A stretch of DNA of 64,000 nt from Henricia sp. BOLD:AAB3569. Taxonomy: Eukaryota; Echinodermata; Asteroidea; Spinulosida; Echinasteridae. The number at the start of each line of letters is the position of its first letter. The stretch's first letter is position 1. The stretch is taken from the NCBI GenBank assembly GCA_037783545.1, contig JBBELK010001192.1, positions 62,001-126,000 on the forward strand, in the 5' to 3' direction. The notes beneath the pieces were generated by a model that did not search any database, was not told the DNA's origin, and was given only the letters and a program-made list of their open reading frames with translations. Positions 47,401-55,605 of this stretch are shown here, piece by piece. Made by a program: the position numbers and the translations under genes.

Positions 47401-47531
47401 GGTGGATTACCACCAGAGACGGTAAGCGAAGTACTAGTGGACGGTAGTGGGTTGAACACCGTCCCGCTTGGCTCGATGTCCGAAGGATCGTCGAGTAGAC
47501 GAAGGATATCTGTAGCAAGTTGCGTAGACAT
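44319..47531 (-). CDS. DIRS Gag-RT-RNase H-methyltransferase-like polyprotein, copy 3 (RT active site mutated)
   Basis: This is an uninterrupted 1070-aa frame from the ATG at 47531, with the same domain order as copy 1. It shares the Asp595-to-Tyr change in the RT box (codon ATA on the plus strand at 45747-45749, giving YIYD). It adds a Lys574-to-Thr change a few residues after LPFG. The RNase H acidic residues and the AFPPF segment are unchanged. An in-frame ATG 45 nt upstream (47576) lies 5' of the predicted transcription start. The protein may be made but should not polymerise DNA. Confidence 0.92.
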   Translation of the reverse strand: MSTQLATDILRLLDDPSDIEPSGTVFNPLPSTSTSLTVSGGNPPSGTKAKAKSKKPTKSPEDVTRQEFVVLQDQMMKMADAMETIQSTVLASLGNPPSKRQKTEQTTIIEADSSSDEWGTTSLVVDKLLQPDADDNSSAGGVLDAVEQFYAGEDPGNKVDDKLAKVISKLIRKQTSEEKITEKLNSLKRPANIPELNGTKVNPEIWNSLQSKTRSMDIKLQKIENVALKGMVPIVSCIDALMSNKCPDNKALVTNLLDAMAIIGHSISELNLRRRELIKPDLNQQYSSICTSQAPVTGLLFGDNLPQRCKDIQETNRLGQKFGQRSSSSAALKSERTKYKRNAKSFQTPFFGQARQGNSYRQRRWQNRKPAETRRQPDAKYSTVSEHQCDNTQVDMVLAGKLAYHIAQWREVTTDCWVLDTIKHYHIEFREMPYQTFIPRELPFGTHEAEIIATEITKMLQKGAIVRTEHTDGEFISNIFIRPKKDGSFRPIINLKGLNASVAYFHFKMETIRTAIQLLRPQCYMASIDLKDAYFAIPIAIEHRKYLRFFWQNVLYEFTCLPFGLACAPRVLTTIMKPLIAVLRQRGHESCDYIYDSLLVGRTFQECLDNVRARRTLTTGLGFTINRKKSILDPTKQIEFLGFHLDSDQMTISIPRSKVDKTTRSIEKLLGQQSPSIRDVARIIGLLVSCEIAVPYGPLFRRTLENEKNLALLHNSGDFEAKMRLSRSAISDLNWWISELPVAFGPIHRHDPDHVIETDASKQGWGAHFNGRTTGGQWASDEAAHHINWLELKACLLALQSFFSSMTNVSIHLRTDNATVVAYINHFGGSKSETLHSLAREIWLWCMARRIWLIASHIPGVQNVLADFASRHFQDDLEWKLNPSIFLKIVSIFTRPDIDLFASRLNFQVLPYVSWQPDPSAIHINAFTLNWSSYQCFYAFPPFCLIGKVLTKIEHDGAAGLLIAPLWHTQPWFPTMLKLLVKTPVILPIQRDLIFHPSSDRPHPLGDHLRLTACYLSGRPSDSREYQNRLPNLSSHRGALAPKNATSRPSGSGFSSALGRKLIRFDHLWW
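44400..44406 (-). promoter_or_regulatory. Candidate -1 ribosomal frameshift heptamer, copy 3
   Basis: Same A AAA AAT heptamer. Any shifted product would end at the nonsense codon 43630-43632. Confidence 0.45.
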
Positions 47532-47554
47532 TGTTGTTGTTCGAACTATACCGG

Positions 47555-47681
47555 TCACAAAAATGCACTGAGGCATAGACCGCGGGGCTCACTTATATAC
47601 ACACAGAGAGAAAGCCTTTCAATAAAGGGTTCTTTCAAGCGTGACGAACAAATACCGGTGGCAGGTGCAATCTCACGTAAG
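47555..47681 (-). repeat. DIRS inverted terminal repeat, right (5') end, copy 3
   Basis: Inverted partner of 43110-43236. It holds the sense promoter and runs out to the junction at 47714. Confidence 0.95.
47567..47599 (-). promoter_or_regulatory. TATA box plus initiator in the right ITR, copy 3
   Basis: Identical core promoter, TATATAAG at 47599-47592 and TCAGT at 47571-47567, feeding the ATG at 47531. Confidence 0.7.
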
Positions 47682-47714
47682 GCCGAAGTGCTATGTGGTT
47701 ACGAGGTAGAATTT

Positions 47715-50700
47715 GAAGTTCGTCGGAACATTTTTCGACCTCCAAATTTGCCGACGTTTGGACCACACTTTGACCAAAATCCCGTCCCAAACTGGGCCGT
47801 GTCAACGACAGTCCGAAGGACTGAGCATGCGCACGAGTCAGGAGTACACCAAAGAGGTGTGTACAGACAGCCACAGGTTGCGGGAGCATCCAGGAAGCGC
47901 CAACCCCTTTTTTTTCTAAACTCTGAAATTTATCTGCCATTCCCCGGCGAAAGTCTTTCAATTTTTTAGGACAAGTGCGCAATATAGAGTCTTTGGAGCA
48001 TGCAAAATTTGAAGTTCGTCGGAACATTTTTCGACCTCCAAATTTGCCGACGTTTGGACCACACTTTGACCAAAATCCCGTCCCAAACTGGGCCGTGTCA
48101 ACGACAGTCCGAAGGACTGAGCATGCGCACGAGTCAGGAGTACACCAAAGAGGTGTGTACAGACAGCCACAGGTTGCGGGAGCATCCAGGAAGCGCCAAC
48201 CCCTTTTTTTTCTAAACTCTGAAATTTCTCTGCCATTTCCAGGCGAAAGTCTGTCAATTTTTTAGGACAAGTGCGCAATATAGAGTCTTTGGAGCATGCA
48301 AAATTTGAAGTTCGTCGGAACATTTTTCGACCTCGAAATTTGCCGACGTTTGGACCACACTTTGACAAAAATCCCGTCCCAAACTGGGCCGTGTCAACGA
48401 CAGTCCGAAGGACTGAGCATGCGCACGAGTCAGGAGTACACCAAAGAGGTGTGTACAGACAGCCACAGGTTGCGGGAGCATCCAGGAATCGCCAACCCCT
48501 TTTTTTTCTAAACTCTGAAATTTCTCTGCCATTTCCAGGGAAAGTCTGTCAATTTTTTAGGACAAGTGCGCAATATAGAGTCTTTGGAGCATGCAAAATT
48601 TGAAGTTCGTCGGAACATTTTTCGACCTCGAAATTTGCCGACGTTTGGACCACACTTTGACAAAAATCCCGTCCCAAACTGGGCCGTGTCAACGACAGTC
48701 CGAAGGACTGAGCATGCGCACGAGTCAGGAGTACACCAAAGAGGTGTGTACAGACAGCCACAGGTTGCGGGAGCATCCAGGAAGCGCCAACCCCTTTTTT
48801 TTCTAAACTCTGAAATTTATCTGCCATTCCCCGGCGAAAGTCTTTCAATTTTTTAGGACAAGTGCGCAATATAGAGTCTTTGGAGCATGCAAAATTTGAA
48901 GTTCGTCGGAACATTTTTCGACCTCCAAATTTGCCGACGTCTGGACCACACTTTGACCAAAATCCCGTCCCAAACTGGGCCGTGTCAACGACAGTCCGAA
49001 GGACTGAGCATGCGCACGAGTCAGGAGTACACCAAAGAGGTGTGTACAGACAGCCACAGGTTGCGGGAGCATCCAGGAAGCGCCAACCCCTTTTTTTTCT
49101 AAACTCTGAAATTTCTCTGCCATTTCCAGGCGAAAGTCTGTCAATTTTTTAGGACAAGTGCGCAATATAGAGTCTTTGGAGCATGCAAAATTTGAAGTTC
49201 GTCGGAACATTTTTCGACCTCGAAATTTGCCGACGTTTGGACCACACTTTGACAAAAATCCCGTCCCAAACTGGGCCGTGTCAACGACAGTCCGAAGGAC
49301 TGAGCATGCGCACGAGTCAGGAGTACACCAAAGAGGTGTGTACAGACAGCCACAGGTTGCGGGAGCATCCAGGAATCGCCAACCCCTTTTTTTTCTAAAC
49401 TCTGAAATTTCTCTGCCATTTCCAGGCGAAAGTCTGTCAATTTTTTAGGACAAGTGCGCAATATAGAGTCTTTGGAGCATGCAAAATTTGAAGTTCGTCG
49501 GAACATTTTTCGACCTCGAAATTTGCCGACGTTTGGACCACACTTTGACCAAAATCCCGTCCCAAACTGGGCCGTGTCAACGACAGTCCGAAGGACTGAG
49601 CATGCGCACGAGTCAGGAGTACACCAAAGAGGTGTGTACAGACAGCCACAGGTTGCGGGAGCATCCAGGAAGCGCCAACCCCTTTTTTTTCTAAACTCTG
49701 AAATTTCTCTGCCATTTCCCGGCGAAAGTCTGTCAATTTTTTAGGACAAGTGCGCAATATAGAGTCTTTGGAGCATGCAAAATTTGAAGTTCGTCGGAAC
49801 ATTTTTCGACCTCCAAATTTGCCGACGTTTGGACCACACTTTGACTAAAATCCCGTCCCAAACTGGGCCGTGTCAACGACAGTCCGAAGGACTGAGCATG
49901 CGCACGAGTCAGGAGTACACCAAAGAGGTGTGTACAGACAGCCACAGGTTGCGGGAGCATCCAGGAAGCGCCAACCCCTTTTTTTTCTAAACTCTGAAAT
50001 TTCTCTGCCATTTCCCGGCGAAAGTCTTTCAATTTTTTAGGACAAGTGCGCAATATAGAGTCTTTGGAGCATGCAAAATTTGAAGTTCGTCGGAACATTT
50101 TTCGACCTCCAAATTTGCCGACGTTTGGACCACACTTTGACCAAAATCCCGTCCCAAACTGGGCCGTGTCAACGACAGTCCGAAGGACTGAGCATGCGCA
50201 CGAGTCAGGAGTACACCAAAGAGGTGTGTACAGACAGCCACAGGTTGCGGGAGCATCCAGAAAGCGCCAACCCCTTTTTTTTCTAAACTCTGAAATTTCT
50301 CTGCATTTCCCGGCGAAAGTCTGTCAATTTTTTAGGACAAGTGCGCAATATAGAGTCTTTGGAGCATGCAAAATTTGAAGTTCGTCGGAACATTTTTCGA
50401 CCTCCAAATTTGCCGACGTTTGGACCACACTTTGACCAAAATCCCGTCCCAAACTGGGCCGTGTCAACGACAGTCCGAAGGACTGAGCATGCGCACGAGT
50501 CAGGAGTACACCAAAGAGGTGTGTACAGACAGCCACAGGTTGCGGGAGCATCCAGGAAGCGCCAACCCCTTTTTGTTTCTAAACTCTGAAATTTCTCTGC
50601 CATTTCCCGGCGAAAGTCTGTCAATTTTTTAGGACAAGTGCGCAATATAGAGTCTTTGGAGCATGCAAAATTTGAAGTTCGTCGGAACATTTTTCGACCT

Positions 50701-50969
50701 CCAAATTTGCCGACGTTTGGACCACACTTTGACCAAAATCCCGTCCCAAACTGGGCCGTGTCAACGACAGTCCGAAGGACTGAGCATGCGCACGAGTCAG
50801 GAGTACACCAAAGAGGTGTGTACAGACAGCCACAGGTTGCGGGAGCATCCAGGAAGCGCCAACCCCTTTTTTTTCTAAACTCTGAAATTTCTCTGCCATT
50901 TCCCGGCGAAAGTCTGTCAATTTTTTAGGACAAGTGCGCAATATAGAGTCTTTGGAGCATGCAAAATTT
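47715..50969. repeat. 296-bp satellite, spacer between DIRS copies 3 and 4 (11 monomers)
   Basis: The first three right-flank monomers appear twice, 887 bp apart (47975 and 48862). They are linked by a hybrid monomer at 48566 that starts with CCTCGAAATTT and GACAAAAATCC and ends with TTATCTGCCATTCCCC. A second hybrid lies at 49454 (CCTCGAAATTT followed by GACCAAAATCC). The copy-proximal left-flank monomers (GACTAAAATCC, TCTTTCAATT, CCAGAAAGC, CTGCATTTCC, TTTTTGTTTC) then lead to copy 4. A 1-bp loss (CCAGGGAAAG) lies near 48538. Confidence 0.97.
50965..50969. other. AATTT recombination core, left junction of copy 4
   Basis: Same satellite base as in copy 1. The right-hand core is 55601-55605. 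Confidence 0.9.
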
Positions 50970-51101
50970 TCTAATTAAACGAAATGTAATGCAATGAAAT
51001 TGAAGTTTAATTATGATTCTACCGAGTAACCACTAGCACTGAAGGACTTACGTGAGATTGCACCTGCCACCGGTATTTGTTCGTCACGCTTGAAAGAACC
51101 C

Positions 51102-51107
51102 TTTATT
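51102..51107 (-). terminator. AATAAA polyadenylation signal candidate in the 3' ITR, copy 4
   Basis: Same AATAAA in the same place of the left repeat as in copy 1. Confidence 0.5.
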
Positions 51108-51128
51108 GAAAGGCTTTCTCTCTGTGTG

Positions 51129-51161
51129 TATATAAGTGAGCCCCGCGGTCTATGCCTCAGG
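51129..51161 (+). promoter_or_regulatory. Possible antisense promoter in the left ITR, copy 4
   Basis: Same TATATAAG and altered TCAGG initiator as in copy 1, facing into the element on the plus strand. Confidence 0.45.
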
Positions 51162-51256
51162 GCATTTTTGTGAAAAAAGTGTAACTTTTTGCAGTCAAAG
51201 CTGGGAGGGAAAAAGTTAACCTAGCTTATAGCCAACCACCACAAACAAGGGCGGGA

Positions 51257-51385
51257 ACGTAAGTCCTTCAGTGCTAGTGGTTACTCGGTAGAATCATAAT
51301 TAAACTTCAATTTCATTGCATTACATTTCGTTTAATTAGAAAATTCTACCTCGTAACCACATAGCACTTCGGCCTTACGTGAGAT
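51257..51385. repeat. DIRS internal complementary region, copy 4
   Basis: Same block, with perfect complementarity to the left end (50970-51053) and to the right end (55561-55605). Confidence 0.95.
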
Positions 51386-51458
51386 GTTTAGAGCAACTGC
51401 AAAAAGTTTGAACGAATGAATGTCGAATCGACATTCAGTACGTAACAGCGGTTTATGT

Positions 51459-54400
51459 TCACTGTAGTACATTAACAGCAAAAGAGTTATTGGACTCTTC
51501 CAATGGTTTGTTATAAAATCTGGCAAATGTCGATGATCTCGTCCAGCCGGCAGCTTTCATAATAATTTCTAAAGGTACAGCTTTCCTGGCTGCCGCACTG
51601 CATGATGCTGAACGTGTGCTATGGGCGGTAAATTTGTCCGTCCTAATGCCAGAAACCGTAAGTGTCGATTTAATCCATCGACCTATTGTCTCTGAACCCA
51701 CTGCTTTGTGGGGTGAAACATAACTAATAAATAATCTTCTCTCCTTATTCCTGAAGGGTCTTGTTTTTTCAAGATACGTTTTTAGAACTGACATAACGCA
51801 TAAAGAGTTATCATGCGGAAACGCAATTAAATTAATTTCAGTTCGAGGTTTGCCAATTTTACTTGTTTTAGTGGCATCCTCAATAATAAATTTAACGTTA
51901 TCAGTGCCAACTTGGACTGTGTTAAGGTTAAGCAGAGCTAAAGTCTGACATCGCTGTCCCGATGTGAGAGCGACAAGTAAGACTAGCTTCATGGTTAGAT
52001 TCTTTAACGAAAGCCCCTCTGTGGGCCCTAGAGTTCGTAGATAATCGAAGACTACCGCCACGTCCCACGTGTGAGAGTAGCGTGCCTTGGGTGGTCTCAG
52101 GTTGAATGCACCTTTCATTAGTCTTTTGACCAAGGGATGGGAGCCCACCGTAGATCCTTCTATTAGTGGGAGTAGTGCCGACAAAGCACACCGTGTGGTG
52201 TTCAGGTTGCTATACCGATTTCCTGACTCAAACTGGCTAGCGAGGAAGTTTAGGACTACCACCAAAGGTGGTCGAAGCGGATGAGTTTTCGTCCCAGCGC
52301 AGAACTGAAGCCACTTCCCGATGGCCGACTTGTAGCATTTTTTTGGTGCTAGAGCGCCACGATGCGAGGATAAGTTGGGAAGCCGGTTTTGATACTCCCT
52401 GCTGTCGGAGGGCCTCCCTGATAAGTAGCATGCCGTCAACCTGAGATGATCGCCTAGTGGGTGGGGCCTATCTGAGGAGGGATGAAAAATCAAGTCCCTT
52501 TGAATAGGCAAAATAACTGGCGTTTTGACCAGCAATTTCAACATTGTTGGAAACCATGGTTGCGTGTGCCATAATGGCGCAATCAATAAACCAGCAGCTC
52601 CGTCATGTTCAATTTTTGTGAGCACTTTGCCTATCAAGCAAAAGGGAGGAAACGCATAAAAACATTGGTAACTCGACCAGTTTAATGTAAATGCGTTAAT
52701 GTGAATGGCAGATGGATCTGGTTGCCATGAAACGTAAGGCAGAACCTGAAAATTAAGCCTGGACGCAAAAAGATCAATATCGGGTCTGGTAAAAATTGAA
52801 ACAATTTTCAAGAAAATCGAGGGATTCAGTTTCCACTCGAGATCATCCTGAAAGTGTCGGGAAGCAAAGTCTGCCAAAACATTTTGCACTCCCGGTATGT
52901 GCGAGGCAATCAGCCAGATTCTCCTTGCCATACACCACAACCAGATCTCTCTAGCCAATGAATGTAGTGTTTCTGACTTTGAACCACCGAAGTGGTTTAT
53001 ATAGGCAACCACCGTGGCATTGTCTGTTCTGAGGTGGATTGAAACATTAGTCATGCTTGAAAAGAATGACTGCAGGGCCAAAAGGCAAGCCTTTAGTTCA
53101 AGCCAATTGATATGATGTGCGGCCTCGTCTGAAGCCCATTGGCCGCCAGTGGTGCGACCATTGAAATGCGCACCCCAGCCTTGCTTAGATGCATCGGTTT
53201 CAATCACGTGATCTGGATCATGTCTATGTATGGGCCCAAAGGCAACTGGTAACTCTGAAATCCACCAGTTTAGATCCGATATTGCGCTTCTGGAAAGGCG
53301 CATTTTGGCCTCAAAATCACCACTGTTGTGTAATAACGCAAGATTCTTTTCATTCTCTAATGTTCTTCTGAACAAAGGTCCGTATGGCACAGCTATCTCG
53401 CATGAAACCAAAAGACCTATTATTCTGGCAACGTCTCGAATTGAAGGAGACTGTTGGCCGAGAAGTTTCTCGATAGACCGAGTGGTCTTATCTACCTTTG
53501 ATCTAGGAATTGAAATCGTCATTTGATCTGAATCCAAATGAAATCCCAGAAACTCGATTTGTTTGGTGGGATCTAAAATCGATTTTTTACGATTGATTGT
53601 AAACCCTAAGCCCGTGGTAAGGGTCCTTCTGGCTCGAACGTTATCTAAGCACTCTTGAAACGTTCTACCAACTAGAAGCGAATCATCTATGTAATCGCAC
53701 GATTCATGGCCCCTTTGCCTCAGTACGGCAATTAGCGGTTTCATAATTTTGGTGAGCACACGTGGTGCACACGCTAAACCGAAAGGCAGGCAGGTAAACT
53801 CGTACAACACATTTTGCCAAAAGAATCGTAGGTATTTCCTATGCTCAATAGCTATTGGAATTGCAAAATATGCGTCTTTTAGATCAATTGAGGCCATGTA
53901 ACATTGAGGCCGTAACAGCTGGATTGATGTGCGTATCGTTTCCATTTTGAAGTGAAAATACGCCACAGACGCATTAAGCCCCTTGAGATTGATAATGGGG
54001 CGAAATGACCCGTCTTTTTTGGGTCGTATGAAAATATTCGAAATGAATTCACCATCTGTGTGCTCTGTTCGCACTATCGCTCCCTTTTGGAGCATTTTGG
54101 TGATTTCTGTGGCTATAATTTCAGCCTCGTGGGTTCCAAACGGCAATTCTCTTGGAATGAATGTTTGGTATGGCATTTCTCTGAATTCAATGTGGTAGTG
54201 CTTGATGGTGTCAAGCACCCAACAGTCAGTTGTAACCTCGCGCCATTGGGCGATATGATATGCGAGTTTACCTGCCAAAACCATGTCAACCTGAGTGTTA
54301 TCACATTGGTGCTCACTCACCGTGCTATACTTGGCATCCGGCTGACGCCGTGTCTCCGCTGGTTTCCGGTTTTGCCAGCGTCTTTGGCGGTAGGAGTTTC

Positions 54401-54476
54401 CCTGCCGCGCTTGCCCAAAAAAGGGAGTTTGGAAAGACTTAGCATTCCTCTTGTATTTGGTGCGCTCTGATTTCAA
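51459..54476 (-). CDS. DIRS RT-RNase H-methyltransferase-like-tyrosine recombinase in-frame fusion, copy 4
   Basis: A single open frame of 1005 codons carries RT (YIDD intact, Asp codon near 53689), RNase H, the methyltransferase-like segment and then the recombinase from its residue 31 to its normal end, including the Arg, His-x-x-Arg, Trp and Tyr catalytic residues. The fusion results from one extra base in the homopolymer at 52338-52344, which forces the same register that -1 frameshifting would give in the other copies. The recombinase ATG at 52431 now leads into a short out-of-frame product. The frame begins with a TTG at 54476 and its first ATG is at 54284. Gag is separated from it by the 47-bp deletion. 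There is one further substitution, Ala515 to Ser in copy 1 numbering. Confidence 0.88.
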   Translation of the reverse strand: MKSERTKYKRNAKSFQTPFFGQARQGNSYRQRRWQNRKPAETRRQPDAKYSTVSEHQCDNTQVDMVLAGKLAYHIAQWREVTTDCWVLDTIKHYHIEFREMPYQTFIPRELPFGTHEAEIIATEITKMLQKGAIVRTEHTDGEFISNIFIRPKKDGSFRPIINLKGLNASVAYFHFKMETIRTSIQLLRPQCYMASIDLKDAYFAIPIAIEHRKYLRFFWQNVLYEFTCLPFGLACAPRVLTKIMKPLIAVLRQRGHESCDYIDDSLLVGRTFQECLDNVRARRTLTTGLGFTINRKKSILDPTKQIEFLGFHLDSDQMTISIPRSKVDKTTRSIEKLLGQQSPSIRDVARIIGLLVSCEIAVPYGPLFRRTLENEKNLALLHNSGDFEAKMRLSRSAISDLNWWISELPVAFGPIHRHDPDHVIETDASKQGWGAHFNGRTTGGQWASDEAAHHINWLELKACLLALQSFFSSMTNVSIHLRTDNATVVAYINHFGGSKSETLHSLAREIWLWCMARRIWLIASHIPGVQNVLADFASRHFQDDLEWKLNPSIFLKIVSIFTRPDIDLFASRLNFQVLPYVSWQPDPSAIHINAFTLNWSSYQCFYAFPPFCLIGKVLTKIEHDGAAGLLIAPLWHTQPWFPTMLKLLVKTPVILPIQRDLIFHPSSDRPHPLGDHLRLTACYLSGRPSDSREYQNRLPNLSSHRGALAPKKCYKSAIGKWLQFCAGTKTHPLRPPLVVVLNFLASQFESGNRYSNLNTTRCALSALLPLIEGSTVGSHPLVKRLMKGAFNLRPPKARYSHTWDVAVVFDYLRTLGPTEGLSLKNLTMKLVLLVALTSGQRCQTLALLNLNTVQVGTDNVKFIIEDATKTSKIGKPRTEINLIAFPHDNSLCVMSVLKTYLEKTRPFRNKERRLFISYVSPHKAVGSETIGRWIKSTLTVSGIRTDKFTAHSTRSASCSAAARKAVPLEIIMKAAGWTRSSTFARFYNKPLEESNNSFAVNVLQ
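52337..52344 (-). other. Expanded homopolymer that fuses RT and recombinase frames, copy 4
   Basis: The A6 run of the heptamer (coding strand) is A7 here (plus-strand T7, 52338-52344). The extra base gives the register that -1 slippage would give, so the two proteins are read as one frame with no slippage. Confidence 0.9.
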
Positions 54477-54558
54477 AGCAGCAGATGAACTTGAGCGCTG
54501 GCCAAATTTTTGACCGAGCCTGTTTGTCTCTTGAATGTCTTTGCACCGTTGAGGAAGA

Positions 54559-55422
54559 TTATCCCCAAACAGGATTCAAATCGGGCTTGATCAACTCTCT
54601 TCGTCTCAAGTTAAGTTCAGAAATTGAATGGCCAATTATGGCCATTGCATCAAGCAGATTGGTTACCAATGCTTTGTTGTCTGGGCATTTGTTGCTCATT
54701 AGAGCGTCAATGCACGATACAATGGGCACCATTCCCTTAAGCGCCACATTCTCAATCTTTTGAAGTTTGATGTCCATTGATCTAGTCTTTGACTGCAGGG
54801 AATTCCAGATTTCTGGGTTCACCTTTGTTCCATTCAGCTCAGGAATGTTAGCAGGGCGCTTCAAGCTATTAAGCTTTTCCGTAATCTTTTCTTCTGACGT
54901 TTGCTTACGAATGAGTTTGCTGATGACTTTTGCCAGCTTGTCGTCGACTTTATTCCCAGGGTCCTCGCCGGCGTAGAACTGTTCCACTGCGTCGAGGACA
55001 CCCCCGGCCGATGAATTGTCATCGGCATCGGGTTGTAGGAGTTTATCGACCACCAGGCTTGTTGTACCCCACTCGTCGCTTGATGAATCAGCCTCGATGA
55101 TGGTTGTCTGTTCAGTTTTCTGTCTTTTCGACGGCGGGTTCCCTAGCGATGCCAAAACCGTACTCTGAATTGTTTCCATAGCGTCAGCCATTTTCATCAT
55201 TTGGTCCTGAAGAACCACAAATTCTTGTCTGGTGACATCTTCAGGCGACTTAGTTGGCTTTTTTGATTTCGCTTTAGCCTTAGTACCGCTCGGTGGATTA
55301 CCACCAGAGACGGTAAGCGAAGTACTAGTGGACGGTAGTGGGTTGAACACCGTCCCGCTTGGCTCGATGTCCGAAGGATCGTCGAGTAGACGAAGGATAT
55401 CTGTAGCAAGTTGCGTAGACAT
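54559..55422 (-). pseudogene. DIRS Gag-like region, copy 4 (frameshifted by 47-bp deletion)
   Basis: The same truncated Gag frame as in copy 2 starts at the ATG at 55422. After 283 Gag residues, the 47-bp deletion at 54574/54575 shifts the frame and it ends at 54559. The identical deletion ends in copies 2 and 4 show that they descend from one deleted ancestor. Confidence 0.9.
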
Positions 55423-55445
55423 TGTTGTTGTTCGAACTATACCGG

Positions 55446-55572
55446 TCACAAAAATGCACTGAGGCATAGACCGCGGGGCTCACTTATATACACACAGAGA
55501 GAAAGCCTTTCAATAAAGGGTTCTTTCAAGCGTGACGAACAAATACCGGTGGCAGGTGCAATCTCACGTAAG
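55446..55572 (-). repeat. DIRS inverted terminal repeat, right (5') end, copy 4
   Basis: Inverted partner of 51047-51173. It holds the sense promoter and runs out to the junction at 55605. Confidence 0.95.
55458..55490 (-). promoter_or_regulatory. TATA box plus initiator in the right ITR, copy 4
   Basis: Identical core promoter, TATATAAG at 55490-55483 and TCAGT at 55462-55458, feeding the ATG at 55422. Confidence 0.7.
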
Positions 55573-55605
55573 GCCGAAGTGCTATGTGGTTACGAGGTAG
55601 AATTT

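Larger units (their letters stand above)
43033..47714 (-). mobile_element. DIRS retrotransposon copy 3 (subtype A)
   Basis: This 4682-bp copy lies 16,126 bp from copy 1 and shares its subtype-A marks: no 47-bp deletion, YIYD in the RT box, and A at the second left-terminal base. It has two private changes. One is a nonsense mutation in the recombinase (stop at 43630-43632) that removes the catalytic Tyr. The other is a Lys-to-Thr change at residue 574 of the Gag-RT protein, close to RT motif LPFG. It is predicted to be defective for both reverse transcription and integration. Confidence 0.97.
51047..51173 (+). repeat. DIRS inverted terminal repeat, left (3') end, copy 4
   Basis: Same as the left repeat of copy 2, with the outer extension at 50970-51013. 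It pairs with 55446-55572. Confidence 0.95.
50970..55605 (-). mobile_element. DIRS retrotransposon copy 4 (subtype B)
   Basis: This 4636-bp copy carries the subtype-B 47-bp deletion (junction 54574/54575) and an intact YIDD box. One extra T in the T6 run (now 52338-52344) places the RT-RNase H-methyltransferase frame in register with the recombinase. This gives one uninterrupted 1005-codon frame and puts the recombinase's own ATG out of register. It also has an Ala-to-Ser change (residue 515 in copy 1 numbering). It sits at the same target base as the other copies. Confidence 0.97.
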
